Part shown: piece after piece, positions 26,488-35,058 of the stretch
Layout of the letters: every line of letters starts with the position of its first letter
How positions within the stretch are numbered: position 1 is the first letter of the stretch
Source of the DNA: M3007 sp964646615
GTDB taxonomy: Bacteria; Bacteroidota; Bacteroidia; Chitinophagales; Saprospiraceae
Assembly (NCBI GenBank): GCA_964646615.1
Contig: CAZYEV010000088.1
Location: 62,001 to 126,000, forward strand
DNA: 64,000 bases
Reading direction: 5' to 3'
The notes under the pieces: generated by a model
Told to the model about the DNA's origin: nothing
Database searches by the model: none
What the model saw: the letters and a program-made list of their open reading frames with translations, nothing else
Position numbers and translations under genes: made by a program

Positions 26488-26519
26488 TTGGAAATATGAA
26501 ACGGGTGCTACTACCTTTG
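26488..26519 (+). promoter_or_regulatory. Bacteroidota-type promoter of tRNA-Glu
   Basis: TTG at 26488-26490 and TACCTTTG at 26512-26519 are separated by 21 bases, matching the -33 TTG / -7 TAnnTTTG arrangement of the Bacteroidota primary sigma factor. Transcription would start near 26525, about 30 bases before the tRNA. Confidence 0.75.
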
Positions 26520-26556
26520 CACCGCTTTTCCCGAAAGGGTAGGCAAATGCCAAAAA

Positions 26557-26628
26557 GGCCCGTTCGTCTAGCGGTCAGGACACGTCCCTTTCACGGATGA
26601 AACACGGGTTCGATTCCCGTACGGGTCA
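26557..26628 (+). tRNA. tRNA-Glu (anticodon TTC)
   Basis: The 72-base cloverleaf has acceptor arms GGCCCGT (26557-26563) and ACGGGTC (26621-26627) pairing over seven positions with one G-T, discriminator A, anticodon stem CGTCC/GGATG and loop CTTTCAC, giving anticodon TTC at 26590-26592. The T arm contains GGTTCGATTCC. CCA is not encoded. It has its own promoter and terminator, so it is a monocistronic unit between mutA and the M49 peptidase gene. Confidence 0.95.
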
Positions 26629-26631
26629 CGC

Positions 26632-26675
26632 AAGCCCTGTGAGGTGTAAAATCCTCGCAGGGCTTTTGGTTTTTG
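26632..26675 (+). terminator. Rho-independent terminator of tRNA-Glu
   Basis: AAGCCCTGTGAGG (26632-26644) pairs with CCTCGCAGGGCTT (26653-26665) over 13 positions with one mismatch, loop of 8, followed by a T-rich tract. Confidence 0.85.
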
Positions 26676-26781
26676 TTGGCGATTTTTGCCGCCGAAAAAT
26701 CAAGAGCCGATATCGTTCTTAAAGGCCTTTACGCCTTTGCCTCAGCATGCCGTTTTCATCTTCACGTTTAACCTTTTGTTT

Positions 26782-28848
26782 ATGCCTGCATTTGCCCGCT
26801 TACTGTTCTGTGTGTTCCTCCTGGCCCTGATGGCTTGCCGTCAAACGCCGCCCCCGTCTAAAGCGGATATGGCTGCGGAAGAGCGCGTTATCCTGGACTC
26901 CTTTGCTGACCTGCAAATCCTGCGCTACGACCTGCCCGGCTGGGATGAGCTGAGCCTCCGGCAAAAAACCTTCATCTACTACCTGAGCGAAGCCGCCCTC
27001 GCAGGGCGCGACATCATCTACGACCAGCACTGCAAATACAACCTGACGGTGCGCAAAACCTTAGAGGCCATTTTTGAAAGCTGGAAAGGCGACCGCACCA
27101 CGCCCGAATGGAAAGCCTTCGAGACCTACGCCAAGCGCGTGTGGTTCAGCAACGGCATCCATCACCACTACAACGAGGTGAAAATCCAGCCCGAGTTTTC
27201 GCAGGAGTACTTCGCCTCGTTGGTCAACGGCGCCGACCCGAAGGCATTGCCCCTCTCGGAAGGCCAGACGCCTGCAGCGCTGTTGGATACCCTGGCGCGT
27301 GTGATGTTCGACCCCAACTTTCTGCCCAAACGCACCAATAAAGAGGCAGGCGTGGACGTGGTGCTCACCTCGGCCGTGCATTTCTACGAAAACATTACCG
27401 CCGATGAAGTGGACCGCTTCTACCAGCAGCAGCTGCGCGCCGCCGGCCCCAACCCACCCATGGTGGGCCTCAACTCCAAGCTCATCGGCGTCAAAGGCGG
27501 CAAACCCTACGAGCGCGTCTGGCGCGCCGGCGACGGCATGTATGGGCCGGCCATTGACCGCATCATTGAGAACTTAGAAAAAGCCATCCCGTACGCGGAA
27601 AACGAGCAGCAGCAAAAGGTCATTCGCTTGCTCATCGAATACTACCGCACGGGCGACTTACGCAAGTTCGACGAATACAACATTGCCTGGGTGCAGGACA
27701 CTACCAGCACTGTGGACTTCATCAACGGCTTCATCGAAGTCTATCACGACCCCAAAGGCTACAAGGCCGACTGGGAGGCCGTCGTGCAGTACAACGACCC
27801 TGAGGCCACGCGCAAAATGGCCATCATCAGCAAAAACGCCCAGTACTTTGAGGACAACAGCCCCATAGCGCCCGCCTATCGGAAAAAAGAGGCTAAAGGC
27901 ATTTCCTACCGCGTCATCAATGTGGCTATGGAAGGCGGCGACTGCGCCCCCAGCACGCCTATCGGCATCAACCTGCCCAACTCAGACTGGATACGGGCGC
28001 AATACGGCTCCAAGTCCATCAGCCTCAACAATATCGAAAATGCCTACGCTCGCTCGGGCGGCGCCGCAGCCACCGCTGAGTTTGCCCACGACGAAGAGGA
28101 AATAGCCCTGTCCAAACGCTACGGAGAGGTGGTGGGCAAGATGCACACGGCCCTGCACGAGGTCATCGGCCACGCCAGCGGGCAGCTGAAACCCGGTGTT
28201 GCCCAGCCCAGCAGCACCCTGAAGCAGTACGCCAGCACCTTAGAAGAAGCGCGGGCCGATCTGGTAGCGCTTTACTTCCTGCCCGACCCCAAACTGGTCG
28301 AATGGGGTGTCATGCCCGACACGATGGCTTACCGCGCCGGCTACGACCAGTATCTGCGCAACGGCCTATTGCAGCAACTGCGTCGCATACAGCCCGGGCA
28401 AAATCTGGAGCAAGACCACATGCGCAACCGCCAGCTGGTGTCCTCCTGGGTGCTCGAGCGCGCTCAGGCCGATAGCGCTGTGGTCAAGGTAGTGCGCAAC
28501 GGGAAAACCTACATAGACATCCGCAATTACACCCGCGTGCGCGAACTCTTCGGCCAGTTGCTCGCCGAGGTGCAGCGCATTAAGTCTGAAGGCGACTTCA
28601 ATGCTGCCCGTCAGCTGGTGGAGACCTACGGCGTTCGGGTAGATGCCGCCCTGGTGCAACAGGTGCGCGACCGCTATGCCAATCTGCCTACCAAACCTTA
28701 TTCGGGCTTCGTGCAGCCGCGTCTGGTGGCCGTCCGGGATGCTCAGGGCAACATCACCGACGTGCGTGTAGAGGTCGAGACGGACTTTGTACAGCAAATG
28801 CTCCGCTTCGGACGCGAGTACGCCTTCCTGCCGGTGCGCAACGACTGA
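26782..28848 (+). CDS. Dipeptidyl peptidase III, lipoprotein form (family M49)
   Basis: This 688-residue protein has a lipoprotein signal (LLFCVFLLALMAC). The M49 zinc motif HEVIGH is at 459-464 (HEXXGH form). The second motif EEARAD (488-493) corresponds to EECRAE, which supplies the third zinc ligand. M49 enzymes release dipeptides from peptide N-termini. The length fits Bacteroides homologues (~670 residues), but here a lipobox implies anchoring in the periplasm or at the surface. The ATG at 26782 is chosen for the signal; upstream codons overlap the tRNA terminator tail. Confidence 0.9.
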   Translation: MPAFARLLFCVFLLALMACRQTPPPSKADMAAEERVILDSFADLQILRYDLPGWDELSLRQKTFIYYLSEAALAGRDIIYDQHCKYNLTVRKTLEAIFESWKGDRTTPEWKAFETYAKRVWFSNGIHHHYNEVKIQPEFSQEYFASLVNGADPKALPLSEGQTPAALLDTLARVMFDPNFLPKRTNKEAGVDVVLTSAVHFYENITADEVDRFYQQQLRAAGPNPPMVGLNSKLIGVKGGKPYERVWRAGDGMYGPAIDRIIENLEKAIPYAENEQQQKVIRLLIEYYRTGDLRKFDEYNIAWVQDTTSTVDFINGFIEVYHDPKGYKADWEAVVQYNDPEATRKMAIISKNAQYFEDNSPIAPAYRKKEAKGISYRVINVAMEGGDCAPSTPIGINLPNSDWIRAQYGSKSISLNNIENAYARSGGAAATAEFAHDEEEIALSKRYGEVVGKMHTALHEVIGHASGQLKPGVAQPSSTLKQYASTLEEARADLVALYFLPDPKLVEWGVMPDTMAYRAGYDQYLRNGLLQQLRRIQPGQNLEQDHMRNRQLVSSWVLERAQADSAVVKVVRNGKTYIDIRNYTRVRELFGQLLAEVQRIKSEGDFNAARQLVETYGVRVDAALVQQVRDRYANLPTKPYSGFVQPRLVAVRDAQGNITDVRVEVETDFVQQMLRFGREYAFLPVRND

Positions 28849-28852
28849 CCCT

Positions 28853-28872
28853 CGCTTCCGGAGGCGCTTTTT
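28853..28872 (+). terminator. Possible terminator after the M49 peptidase gene
   Basis: A short CGCTT/AGGCG stem with a CCGG loop is followed by C and five T. It is compact and weak by eye, but well placed four bases after the stop. Confidence 0.4.
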
Positions 28873-28946
28873 GTGCTTCCTCTCCACCCGTTAGCCGGCA
28901 AAGAGGCAGCATCTTTGCCGCGCGTAAATCGCTTTTCATAAAAAAC

Positions 28947-30038
28947 ATGGCTACCTACGAAAATCCGCGCTTAGTGCTCGACTCCTCCCGACCGCCCGAA
29001 CCCGGAAAGGTTGCCTGGAGGAGCCCCAGCAACATTGCCATCGTCAAGTATTGGGGCAAACGCGGCGTCCAGCTGCCGCAAAACCCGTCTGTGAGCCTCA
29101 CCCTGACGGCAGCCTACACCGACATGGCGCTCGAGTATGCCCTCAGGGAGCACCCCGACTCGAAAATAGACTTGACGTTCTTCTTTGAAGACAAACCCAA
29201 CGAGGCCTTCCAGAGCAAGGTAGCCGCCTTTCTGGAGAGTGTAACGCCAATTTTCCCGTTCCTTCGGCAGCTGAAAATCACCCTTCGCACCTCCAATTCC
29301 TTTCCGCATTCAACGGGTATTGCCTCATCGGCTTCCAGCATGTCTGCGCTGGCGCTGTGCCTGTGTTCGCTGGAGCATCGTTTTTTTCAGACCTTGCCCA
29401 ACGATGCTGAATTTGACCGCAAAGCCTCCTATGTGGCCCGTTTGGGCAGCGGCAGTGCCTGCCGTTCCATTTACCCCTACGCTGCGTTGTGGGGCCTGAC
29501 GCCGGCGCTGCCGGGGTCTTCCGATGAGTGTGCTGTGCCTTTGGATACCCAGCTGCACCCCGTCTTCAAGTCGTTCCGCGACGACGTGCTGGTCGTAAGC
29601 GCTGCCGAAAAGGCCGTCAGCAGCCGCGCCGGCCATGCCCTGATGGAGGGCAACCCATTTGCCGAAACGCGCTACGCACAGGCTCGCTCGCGCACGGTGC
29701 GATTGTTGGAGGCCCTGCGCAGCGGCGATGTAGAGGTCTTCGGGCAAATCGCCGAAGACGAGGCACTGGCCCTGCATGCGCTCATGATGTGCAGTCAGCC
29801 GCCGTATTTGCTGCTGCAGCCCAACACAGTGGCCATCCTCCATCAGGTGCGCGCCTTTCGGCAGGAAACACGCCTGCCGGTGTACTTCACCCTTGATGCC
29901 GGGCCGAATGTGCACCTGCTCTATCCGGCCCAGCATGCTGATGCTGTGCGTCCCTGGGTCGAAAATGCGCTGAAACCTTTGTGCGAAACCGGCTTCTACT
30001 TAGCCGATGGCGCCGGCGAAGGGCCAGAGGAGCTGTAG
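28947..30038 (+). CDS. mvaD: Diphosphomevalonate decarboxylase
   Basis: The 363-residue GHMP-fold protein has WRSPSNIAIVKYWGKRG and PQNPSVSLTLT at the N-terminus, the phosphate loop STGIASSASSMSALAL, and ARLGSGSACRSIYPYAALWG carrying the conserved Arg and Ser of the active site. It catalyses ATP-dependent decarboxylation of mevalonate diphosphate to isopentenyl diphosphate. Its presence indicates the mevalonate route rather than the MEP route, as in several Bacteroidota classes. No other mevalonate gene is in the window. Confidence 0.93.
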   Translation: MATYENPRLVLDSSRPPEPGKVAWRSPSNIAIVKYWGKRGVQLPQNPSVSLTLTAAYTDMALEYALREHPDSKIDLTFFFEDKPNEAFQSKVAAFLESVTPIFPFLRQLKITLRTSNSFPHSTGIASSASSMSALALCLCSLEHRFFQTLPNDAEFDRKASYVARLGSGSACRSIYPYAALWGLTPALPGSSDECAVPLDTQLHPVFKSFRDDVLVVSAAEKAVSSRAGHALMEGNPFAETRYAQARSRTVRLLEALRSGDVEVFGQIAEDEALALHALMMCSQPPYLLLQPNTVAILHQVRAFRQETRLPVYFTLDAGPNVHLLYPAQHADAVRPWVENALKPLCETGFYLADGAGEGPEEL

Positions 30039-30078
30039 TAACCACAAAATGGAAAATGCTTCGGTGGCGTGAATGCCG

Positions 30079-30909
30079 TCAAAAGCGCACCGTTACAGCT
30101 GCACCCAGGCCCATCGGCTCTACGGACATGCTCCAGGCGGGCTTCGGCTGTGGCGGAGGCGCCACGCCGTAAAAGCCCAATTTGTCGTTGTATTGGCGAA
30201 TGGCCGGCCCGAAATGGTTGGCCGCCTGATTGATGTTCACGGCGCCGATGATACCGCTCATAGCGCCCAATCCGAAGAGCATCCAACCGCCCGCGGGGCT
30301 TCTCTTCGGGCCGTTGTCGTACGTGTTGTACATAGAGACATAATGCACATCGCGATCAACCGTATTGACAATGGCCAGCGTAAGACCCGCAGTGCCGACC
30401 AGCGTGCCTATCCACACCAGAGGCACGCCTGTAACAATCAATTCACGGCCCTTTTCAAACTGCGGCAATGCCTCCGGGCAATACGCCTGAACGTAAGAGC
30501 GCGCCACGAGCATAGTTACCGGCTGGTTGTTCATGAGAAAATTCGAACCACCGGTGTACTGAATGTAGGCATTCAAACCTGTTTCTAAGGTCAGGACGCT
30601 GCGCTCTACCTGCCCTGGCTGGCCTCGATGGGTGCGGGTGCCCAGCGTTACTTTGCCCGAACAGGGCGAAAAGCGCTCTACCGTGCCGTTGGCTAGGCGG
30701 ATATAATCAATGTCGCACACCTCATAAGCGTAGATAGGCCCTTCTAAGTTGTCGGAGCGGTGAAAGCGCACGGTTGTGGAGGTTATCTCTATGACTTTGG
30801 CTTCGATGATCCTCCCCTGGCGAAGGAAAATGCGATCCTGGGCATCCAGCGTTCCGGCGGCGAGCACACTCAAGCCGCACCACAGCGAGAGAAAAAGGAT
30901 GTACTTCAT
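30079..30909 (-). CDS. Hypothetical exported protein
   Basis: I do not recognise this 276-residue protein. A signal peptide (MKYILFLSLWCGLSVLAAGTLDAQ) is followed by a short beta-like module, IFLRQGRIIEAKVIEITSTTVRFHRSDN, which resembles small SH3-like beta domains at the start of many Bacteroidota exported proteins. A glycine-rich hydrophobic pair of segments follows (VPLVWIGTLVGTAGLTLAIV and GWMLFGLGAMSGIIGAVNI), suggesting a membrane hairpin or oligomerising region. The tail is proline-rich then beta-like. An ATG three bases earlier (30912) is equally possible. Confidence 0.6.
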   Translation of the reverse strand: MKYILFLSLWCGLSVLAAGTLDAQDRIFLRQGRIIEAKVIEITSTTVRFHRSDNLEGPIYAYEVCDIDYIRLANGTVERFSPCSGKVTLGTRTHRGQPGQVERSVLTLETGLNAYIQYTGGSNFLMNNQPVTMLVARSYVQAYCPEALPQFEKGRELIVTGVPLVWIGTLVGTAGLTLAIVNTVDRDVHYVSMYNTYDNGPKRSPAGGWMLFGLGAMSGIIGAVNINQAANHFGPAIRQYNDKLGFYGVAPPPQPKPAWSMSVEPMGLGAAVTVRF

Positions 30910-31103
30910 CATGTGTTCAGGTAAATGTGGTGTGAGAATGGTTCTTTTTGGGCTGCGATGCTTTCGCTCGTAAAAGTATGGGAGGACAGGGCAAGTGCCA
31001 AGCATCTGGTTCGGATTTAACGTTTTGCTAACCCTTTCCTAAGGCAGTGCCAATGCTGCTCAAAATCACTTTCGGCATCTTTCTCTGAACCTTAAGGCGC
31101 GCC

Positions 31104-31111
31104 TACCTTTG
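31104..31111 (+). promoter_or_regulatory. Candidate -7 promoter element of the di-heme peroxidase gene
   Basis: TACCTTTG lies 8 bases before the ATG, matching TAnnTTTG. No TTG at the -33 spacing, and the start codon would be almost leaderless. Confidence 0.35.
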
Positions 31112-31119
31112 CAGTTGCT

Positions 31120-32070
31120 ATGAAACACGCCTTTTTCGTCTTCATTCTGTTGAGTATAGCAGCGCTGGGGCTGACGGCTTTTCAGCCGGAACGGCGCGAA
31201 GACCTCACGCGCGAGGAACTGGGGCGCCTGCTGTTTGAGGATAAACTACTTTCGGCCGACCAAAGCATCAGCTGCGCGTCGTGTCATATTCCGGCCTTTG
31301 CCTTTGGCGACACTTCGGCCGTCAGCCTGGGGGTAGGCGGTCAGAAAGGCACGCGCAATACGCCGCCCATTACCAACATGTCGTTCCGCTCCAGCTTCTT
31401 CTGGGATGGCCGGGCTGCTACTTTAGAAGAGCAAGTGCTGCGCCCGATTGAAAACCCGGTTGAAATGGCGCTTCCGCTGTCGGAGGCTGTCCGTCGCCTG
31501 CGCGCCGATGCTCGCTATGTAGGCTATTTCCAGGCGCTCTATGGCCGTTCGCCCGATACGACCGCGCTGGCCGACGCACTGGCGGCGTTCATCCGCACGT
31601 TGGAGACCGCCGACACGCCCTTTGACCGCTGGATGCGCGGCGATAAGCAGGCTATGAGCGCCGCTGCCGTACGCGGGCGCGCTATTTTCATGGACAAAGG
31701 CAAGTGCTTTGACTGCCATTTTGGTCCCGACTTCACGGGTGATGAGTTCCGAAACATCGGCCTCTTTAACGGTAAAGACCTCAACGACCCGGGGCGCTTC
31801 GCCATCACAAAAGACTCTGCCGACTTGGGCCGCTTCAAGGTACCCGGCCTGCGCAACGTGGCCGTTTCGGCACCTTACATGCACCACGGCGCCTTCCGCA
31901 CCCTGCGCGAAGTGATTGATTACTACGATACACCTGACCGCTTCGTGCCCAACAGCATCGGCCGCGACACACTGCTGGCTCGCCCACTGGGCCTGACGGA
32001 GGCCGAAAAAGACGACTTAGAGGCTTTCCTCCACGCCCTGACCGACGACCGTTTCGTGCGCAAACCCTGA
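31120..32070 (+). CDS. Di-heme cytochrome c peroxidase (MauG/CcpA family)
   Basis: This 316-residue exported protein (signal MKHAFFVFILLSIAALGLTAF) contains two heme c sites: CASCH near residue 50 and CFDCH near residue 195. Family landmarks are RNTPPITNMSFRSSFFWDGRAATLEEQVLRPI (first half) and FKVPGLRNVAVSAPYMHHGAFRTLREVIDYYD (second half), split here only for description. Such enzymes reduce hydrogen peroxide with electrons from small cytochromes in the periplasm; the MauG branch modifies proteins instead. Which activity applies is not clear. Confidence 0.9.
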   Translation: MKHAFFVFILLSIAALGLTAFQPERREDLTREELGRLLFEDKLLSADQSISCASCHIPAFAFGDTSAVSLGVGGQKGTRNTPPITNMSFRSSFFWDGRAATLEEQVLRPIENPVEMALPLSEAVRRLRADARYVGYFQALYGRSPDTTALADALAAFIRTLETADTPFDRWMRGDKQAMSAAAVRGRAIFMDKGKCFDCHFGPDFTGDEFRNIGLFNGKDLNDPGRFAITKDSADLGRFKVPGLRNVAVSAPYMHHGAFRTLREVIDYYDTPDRFVPNSIGRDTLLARPLGLTEAEKDDLEAFLHALTDDRFVRKP

Positions 32071-32276
32071 CCCCTTCCGGCCGCTTACGGGTGCGTCTTG
32101 CGTGCCCATAGAGCGTTTGCCCGGAAAAACAAACCACAGGTCGTCGGGAGAGTGCTGGACGGCTGTGCCAAAAGTACTTTTGCGGCAGAGCACCTGCCGG
32201 GTGTTAACCTTTTCCCAAAACCAGTGTTTACTGAGGCGAGAAACAATTATTCACTAAAACCTGGTTTTTTCTCAGC

Positions 32277-33134
32277 ATGAAAAACTTGCTTCCAACCCTT
32301 GCTTTCGCTCTGCTGCTGGGCGTTTCGTCGGTCTTCGCCCAGATTAAAACTCCGCAACCCAGCCCGCTGGGCAATCTGAGCCAGACCGTTGGCTTAGTCA
32401 AAATTGACGTCGAGTACTCGCGCCCCAGCGCCAGAGGGCGCAAAGTCTTCGGCGGCTTAGTGCCTTATGGCGAAATGTGGCGCACGGGCGCGAATGCTTC
32501 CACGAAGGTTACGTTTGCCGACGAGGTGAAGGTGAACTACGTCAACCTGCCCAAAGGCACCTATGCGCTTTACACCATCCCGGGCGAGAAGGAGTGGACG
32601 ATTATTTTCTACAAAAACACCACCTTCTGGGGCGTTCCCGATGCCAAGTCGTTCAAAGAAGAGGATGTCGCCGCCCGCTTTAAGGTGCCGGTAAAGACCG
32701 TTGCCGAGAAGGTAGAAACCTTCACCATCAACATCGGCAACCTGACCAACAGCAGCGCCGACATGGAGCTGGTCTGGGAAAATACGAAGGTGGTCATCCC
32801 GATTCAGGTGGATACCGACGCGAAAGTGATGGCCGACATCAAGTCCACAATGGCTGGCCCGAAGGCCAACGATTACTACGCTGCTGCTCGCTATTACTAC
32901 GAAGAAGACAAAGACATGCAGCAGGCGCTGGAATGGGTGAACAAAAACATCGAAATGGCGGGCGAAAAGTTCTGGGTACTGCGCCTGAAGGCGAACATCC
33001 TGGCCAAACTGGGCCGCTACCAGGAGGCAATTGCGGTGGCTAACCGCAGCACCGAGCTGGCAAAAGCCGACGGCAATACCGACTACCCGCGCATGAACGA
33101 AGAGTCCATCGCCGAGTGGAAGAAGAAACTGTAA
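32277..33134 (+). CDS. Exported DUF2911 protein with C-terminal TPR-like helices
   Basis: This 285-residue protein has a signal peptide ending VSSVFAQ. Residues ~25-175 are DUF2911, recognisable by VKIDVEYSRPSARGRKVFG, LVPYGEMWRTGANASTKVTF and PKGTYALYTIPGEKEWTIIFY. The last ~90 residues form two or three helical hairpins (DYYAAARYYYEEDKDMQQAL, KFWVLRLKANILAKLGRYQE) resembling tetratricopeptide repeats. DUF2911 proteins are common in Bacteroidota and have no known function. A separate terminator follows, so it is monocistronic. Confidence 0.85.
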   Translation: MKNLLPTLAFALLLGVSSVFAQIKTPQPSPLGNLSQTVGLVKIDVEYSRPSARGRKVFGGLVPYGEMWRTGANASTKVTFADEVKVNYVNLPKGTYALYTIPGEKEWTIIFYKNTTFWGVPDAKSFKEEDVAARFKVPVKTVAEKVETFTINIGNLTNSSADMELVWENTKVVIPIQVDTDAKVMADIKSTMAGPKANDYYAAARYYYEEDKDMQQALEWVNKNIEMAGEKFWVLRLKANILAKLGRYQEAIAVANRSTELAKADGNTDYPRMNEESIAEWKKKL

Positions 33135-33165
33135 ATCGGACGGTCATTACCTTCAGCCCTAACCC

Positions 33166-33198
33166 AAGCCCGCGTCGGCACCCCGGCGCGGGCTTTTT
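33166..33198 (+). terminator. Rho-independent terminator of the DUF2911 gene
   Basis: AAGCCCGCG (33166-33174) pairs perfectly with CGCGGGCTT (33187-33195), loop of 12 bases, followed by T residues. Confidence 0.85.
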
Positions 33199-33344
33199 GT
33201 TAAGGGTATGGGGCGCCTGAGGGCGGGCCTGAAGCGGCCTTGTGTTCAAAAAAACCTGCTCACCCGAGCAAAAACCGATTTCCGACTTCGCCAAATAGTA
33301 GTCGTTACCGCTTCTTTGCAGAGCATAAAAAACAAAGGGTTTAC

Positions 33345-34985
33345 ATGTCGAAAACAGCACTGAATGTAGAAGCCGAAAAGAATGCCGACGCCATGCGCTT
33401 AGCCGTGGGCAAAGTCAATCGCCTGCTGGAGCAAATAGCCCAGGGCGGCGGCAAGAAACGCATCGAAAAATTGCATCAGGAGGGCAAGATGACGGCGCGC
33501 GAGCGGATAGACTACTTGCTCGACCCCGGCTCGCCGCGCATTGAAATTGGTGCCTTTGCCGGCTATGAGATGTACGCCGAGCACGGCGGGTGCCCGGCCG
33601 GCGGTGTGGTGGTAGTCATCGGCTACGTGCGTGGGCGGCAGGTGATTGTGGTGGCCAACGACGCTACGGTGAAGGCCGGCGCGTGGTTTCCCATCACAGG
33701 CAAGAAGAACCTGCGTGCGCAAGAAATCGCCATGGAAAACCGCCTGCCCATCATTTACTTAGTGGATAGCGCCGGGGTTTACCTGCCGATGCAGGATGAA
33801 ATTTTTCCGGATAAAGAGCATTTTGGCCGCATTTTCCGCAACAACGCTCGCCTGTCTGCCGCGGGCATTCCGCAAATAGCGGCCATTATGGGCGCTTGTG
33901 TGGCTGGCGGCGCCTACCTGCCCATCATGTCCGATGAAGCGCTCATCGTGGAGGGCACGGGGTCGGTGTTCCTGGCCGGGCCTTACTTAGTAAAAGCCGC
34001 CATCGGCGAACAGGTGGACAAGGAAACCCTCGGCGGCGCCAGCACGCATTCGGAAATCTCGGGTGTTACGGACTACAAGATGCCCGACGACAAGACCTGC
34101 TTAGACACCATCAAAGAATTGGTGGACAAACTGGGCCAGCCGCAGTCGGCCGGCTTCGACCGGGTGGCGCCTCGACCGCCCTACGGAGAGCCCAATGAAC
34201 TGTTTGAAATTTACCCCGAAAACGGCGCCAAGCCTTACGACACCGTCGAGCTGTTGCGCCGCATCGTGGACGACGGCCACTTAGTGCAGTACAAAGAGCA
34301 TTACGGCAAAACCATCATCACCGCATACGCGCGCATTGACGGCTGGGCCGTGGGCATCGTGGCCAATAATCGCCAGGTCGTCAAGAACGCCAAAGGCGAA
34401 ATCCAGTTTGGCGGCGTCATTTACTCCGACTCTGCTGATAAGGCCACGCGCTTCATCCTGAACTGCAACCAGAAGAAAATCCCGTTGGTGTTCTTCCACG
34501 ACGTCACGGGCTTCATGGTGGGCACGCGCTCCGAGCACGGCGGCATCATTAAGGACGGGGCAAAGATGGTCAACGCTGTGGCCAACTCCACGGTGCCCAA
34601 GTTCAGCGTAGTAGTGGGCAATTCCTACGGCGCGGGCAACTACGCCATGTGTGGCAAGGCATATGACCCGCGGCTCATTGTGGCCTGGCCTACGGCCAAA
34701 ATCGCCGTCATGGGTGGCGACCAGGCGGCTAAAGTGCTGACGCAAATCCAGGTACAGGCCCTTAAAGACAAGGGCAAACTGGCTGACCCCGAAGCCGAAA
34801 AAGCGCTGTACGAAGAGATAAAAGCGCGCTACGACGCACAAACGACGCCCTACTACGCGGCAGCCCGCCTGTGGGTGGATGCCATCATTGACCCGCGCGA
34901 CACGCGCCGCTGGATCAGCATGGGCATCGAGGCGGCCAACCACGCCCCGGTAGAGAAATTCAATGTCGGCGTCATCCAGGTATAA
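33345..34985 (+). CDS. Biotin-dependent acyl-CoA carboxylase, carboxyltransferase (beta) subunit
   Basis: The 546-residue protein has the two crotonase-like halves of acyl-CoA carboxyltransferases: IAGG-type turns at GACVAGGAYLPIMSDEA in the first half, and FFHDVTGFMVGTRSEHGGIIKDGA then GNSYGAGNYAMCGKAYDPR in the second. The N-terminal LDPGSPRIEIGAFAG and the overall pattern are closest to the methylcrotonoyl-CoA/geranoyl-CoA group, but propionyl-CoA cannot be excluded. The biotin carboxylase partner is not adjacent. The start at 33345 follows TTTAC and gives the expected length; the frame is open to 33240. Confidence 0.85.
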   Translation: MSKTALNVEAEKNADAMRLAVGKVNRLLEQIAQGGGKKRIEKLHQEGKMTARERIDYLLDPGSPRIEIGAFAGYEMYAEHGGCPAGGVVVVIGYVRGRQVIVVANDATVKAGAWFPITGKKNLRAQEIAMENRLPIIYLVDSAGVYLPMQDEIFPDKEHFGRIFRNNARLSAAGIPQIAAIMGACVAGGAYLPIMSDEALIVEGTGSVFLAGPYLVKAAIGEQVDKETLGGASTHSEISGVTDYKMPDDKTCLDTIKELVDKLGQPQSAGFDRVAPRPPYGEPNELFEIYPENGAKPYDTVELLRRIVDDGHLVQYKEHYGKTIITAYARIDGWAVGIVANNRQVVKNAKGEIQFGGVIYSDSADKATRFILNCNQKKIPLVFFHDVTGFMVGTRSEHGGIIKDGAKMVNAVANSTVPKFSVVVGNSYGAGNYAMCGKAYDPRLIVAWPTAKIAVMGGDQAAKVLTQIQVQALKDKGKLADPEAEKALYEEIKARYDAQTTPYYAAARLWVDAIIDPRDTRRWISMGIEAANHAPVEKFNVGVIQV

Positions 34986-35058
34986 AAAGGCACTGCCCGC
35001 TGTTGCCGATGTATGGTCAGCAAGGCGCCGCTTTTTTAAGAAATCAGGGCAAAAGCAC

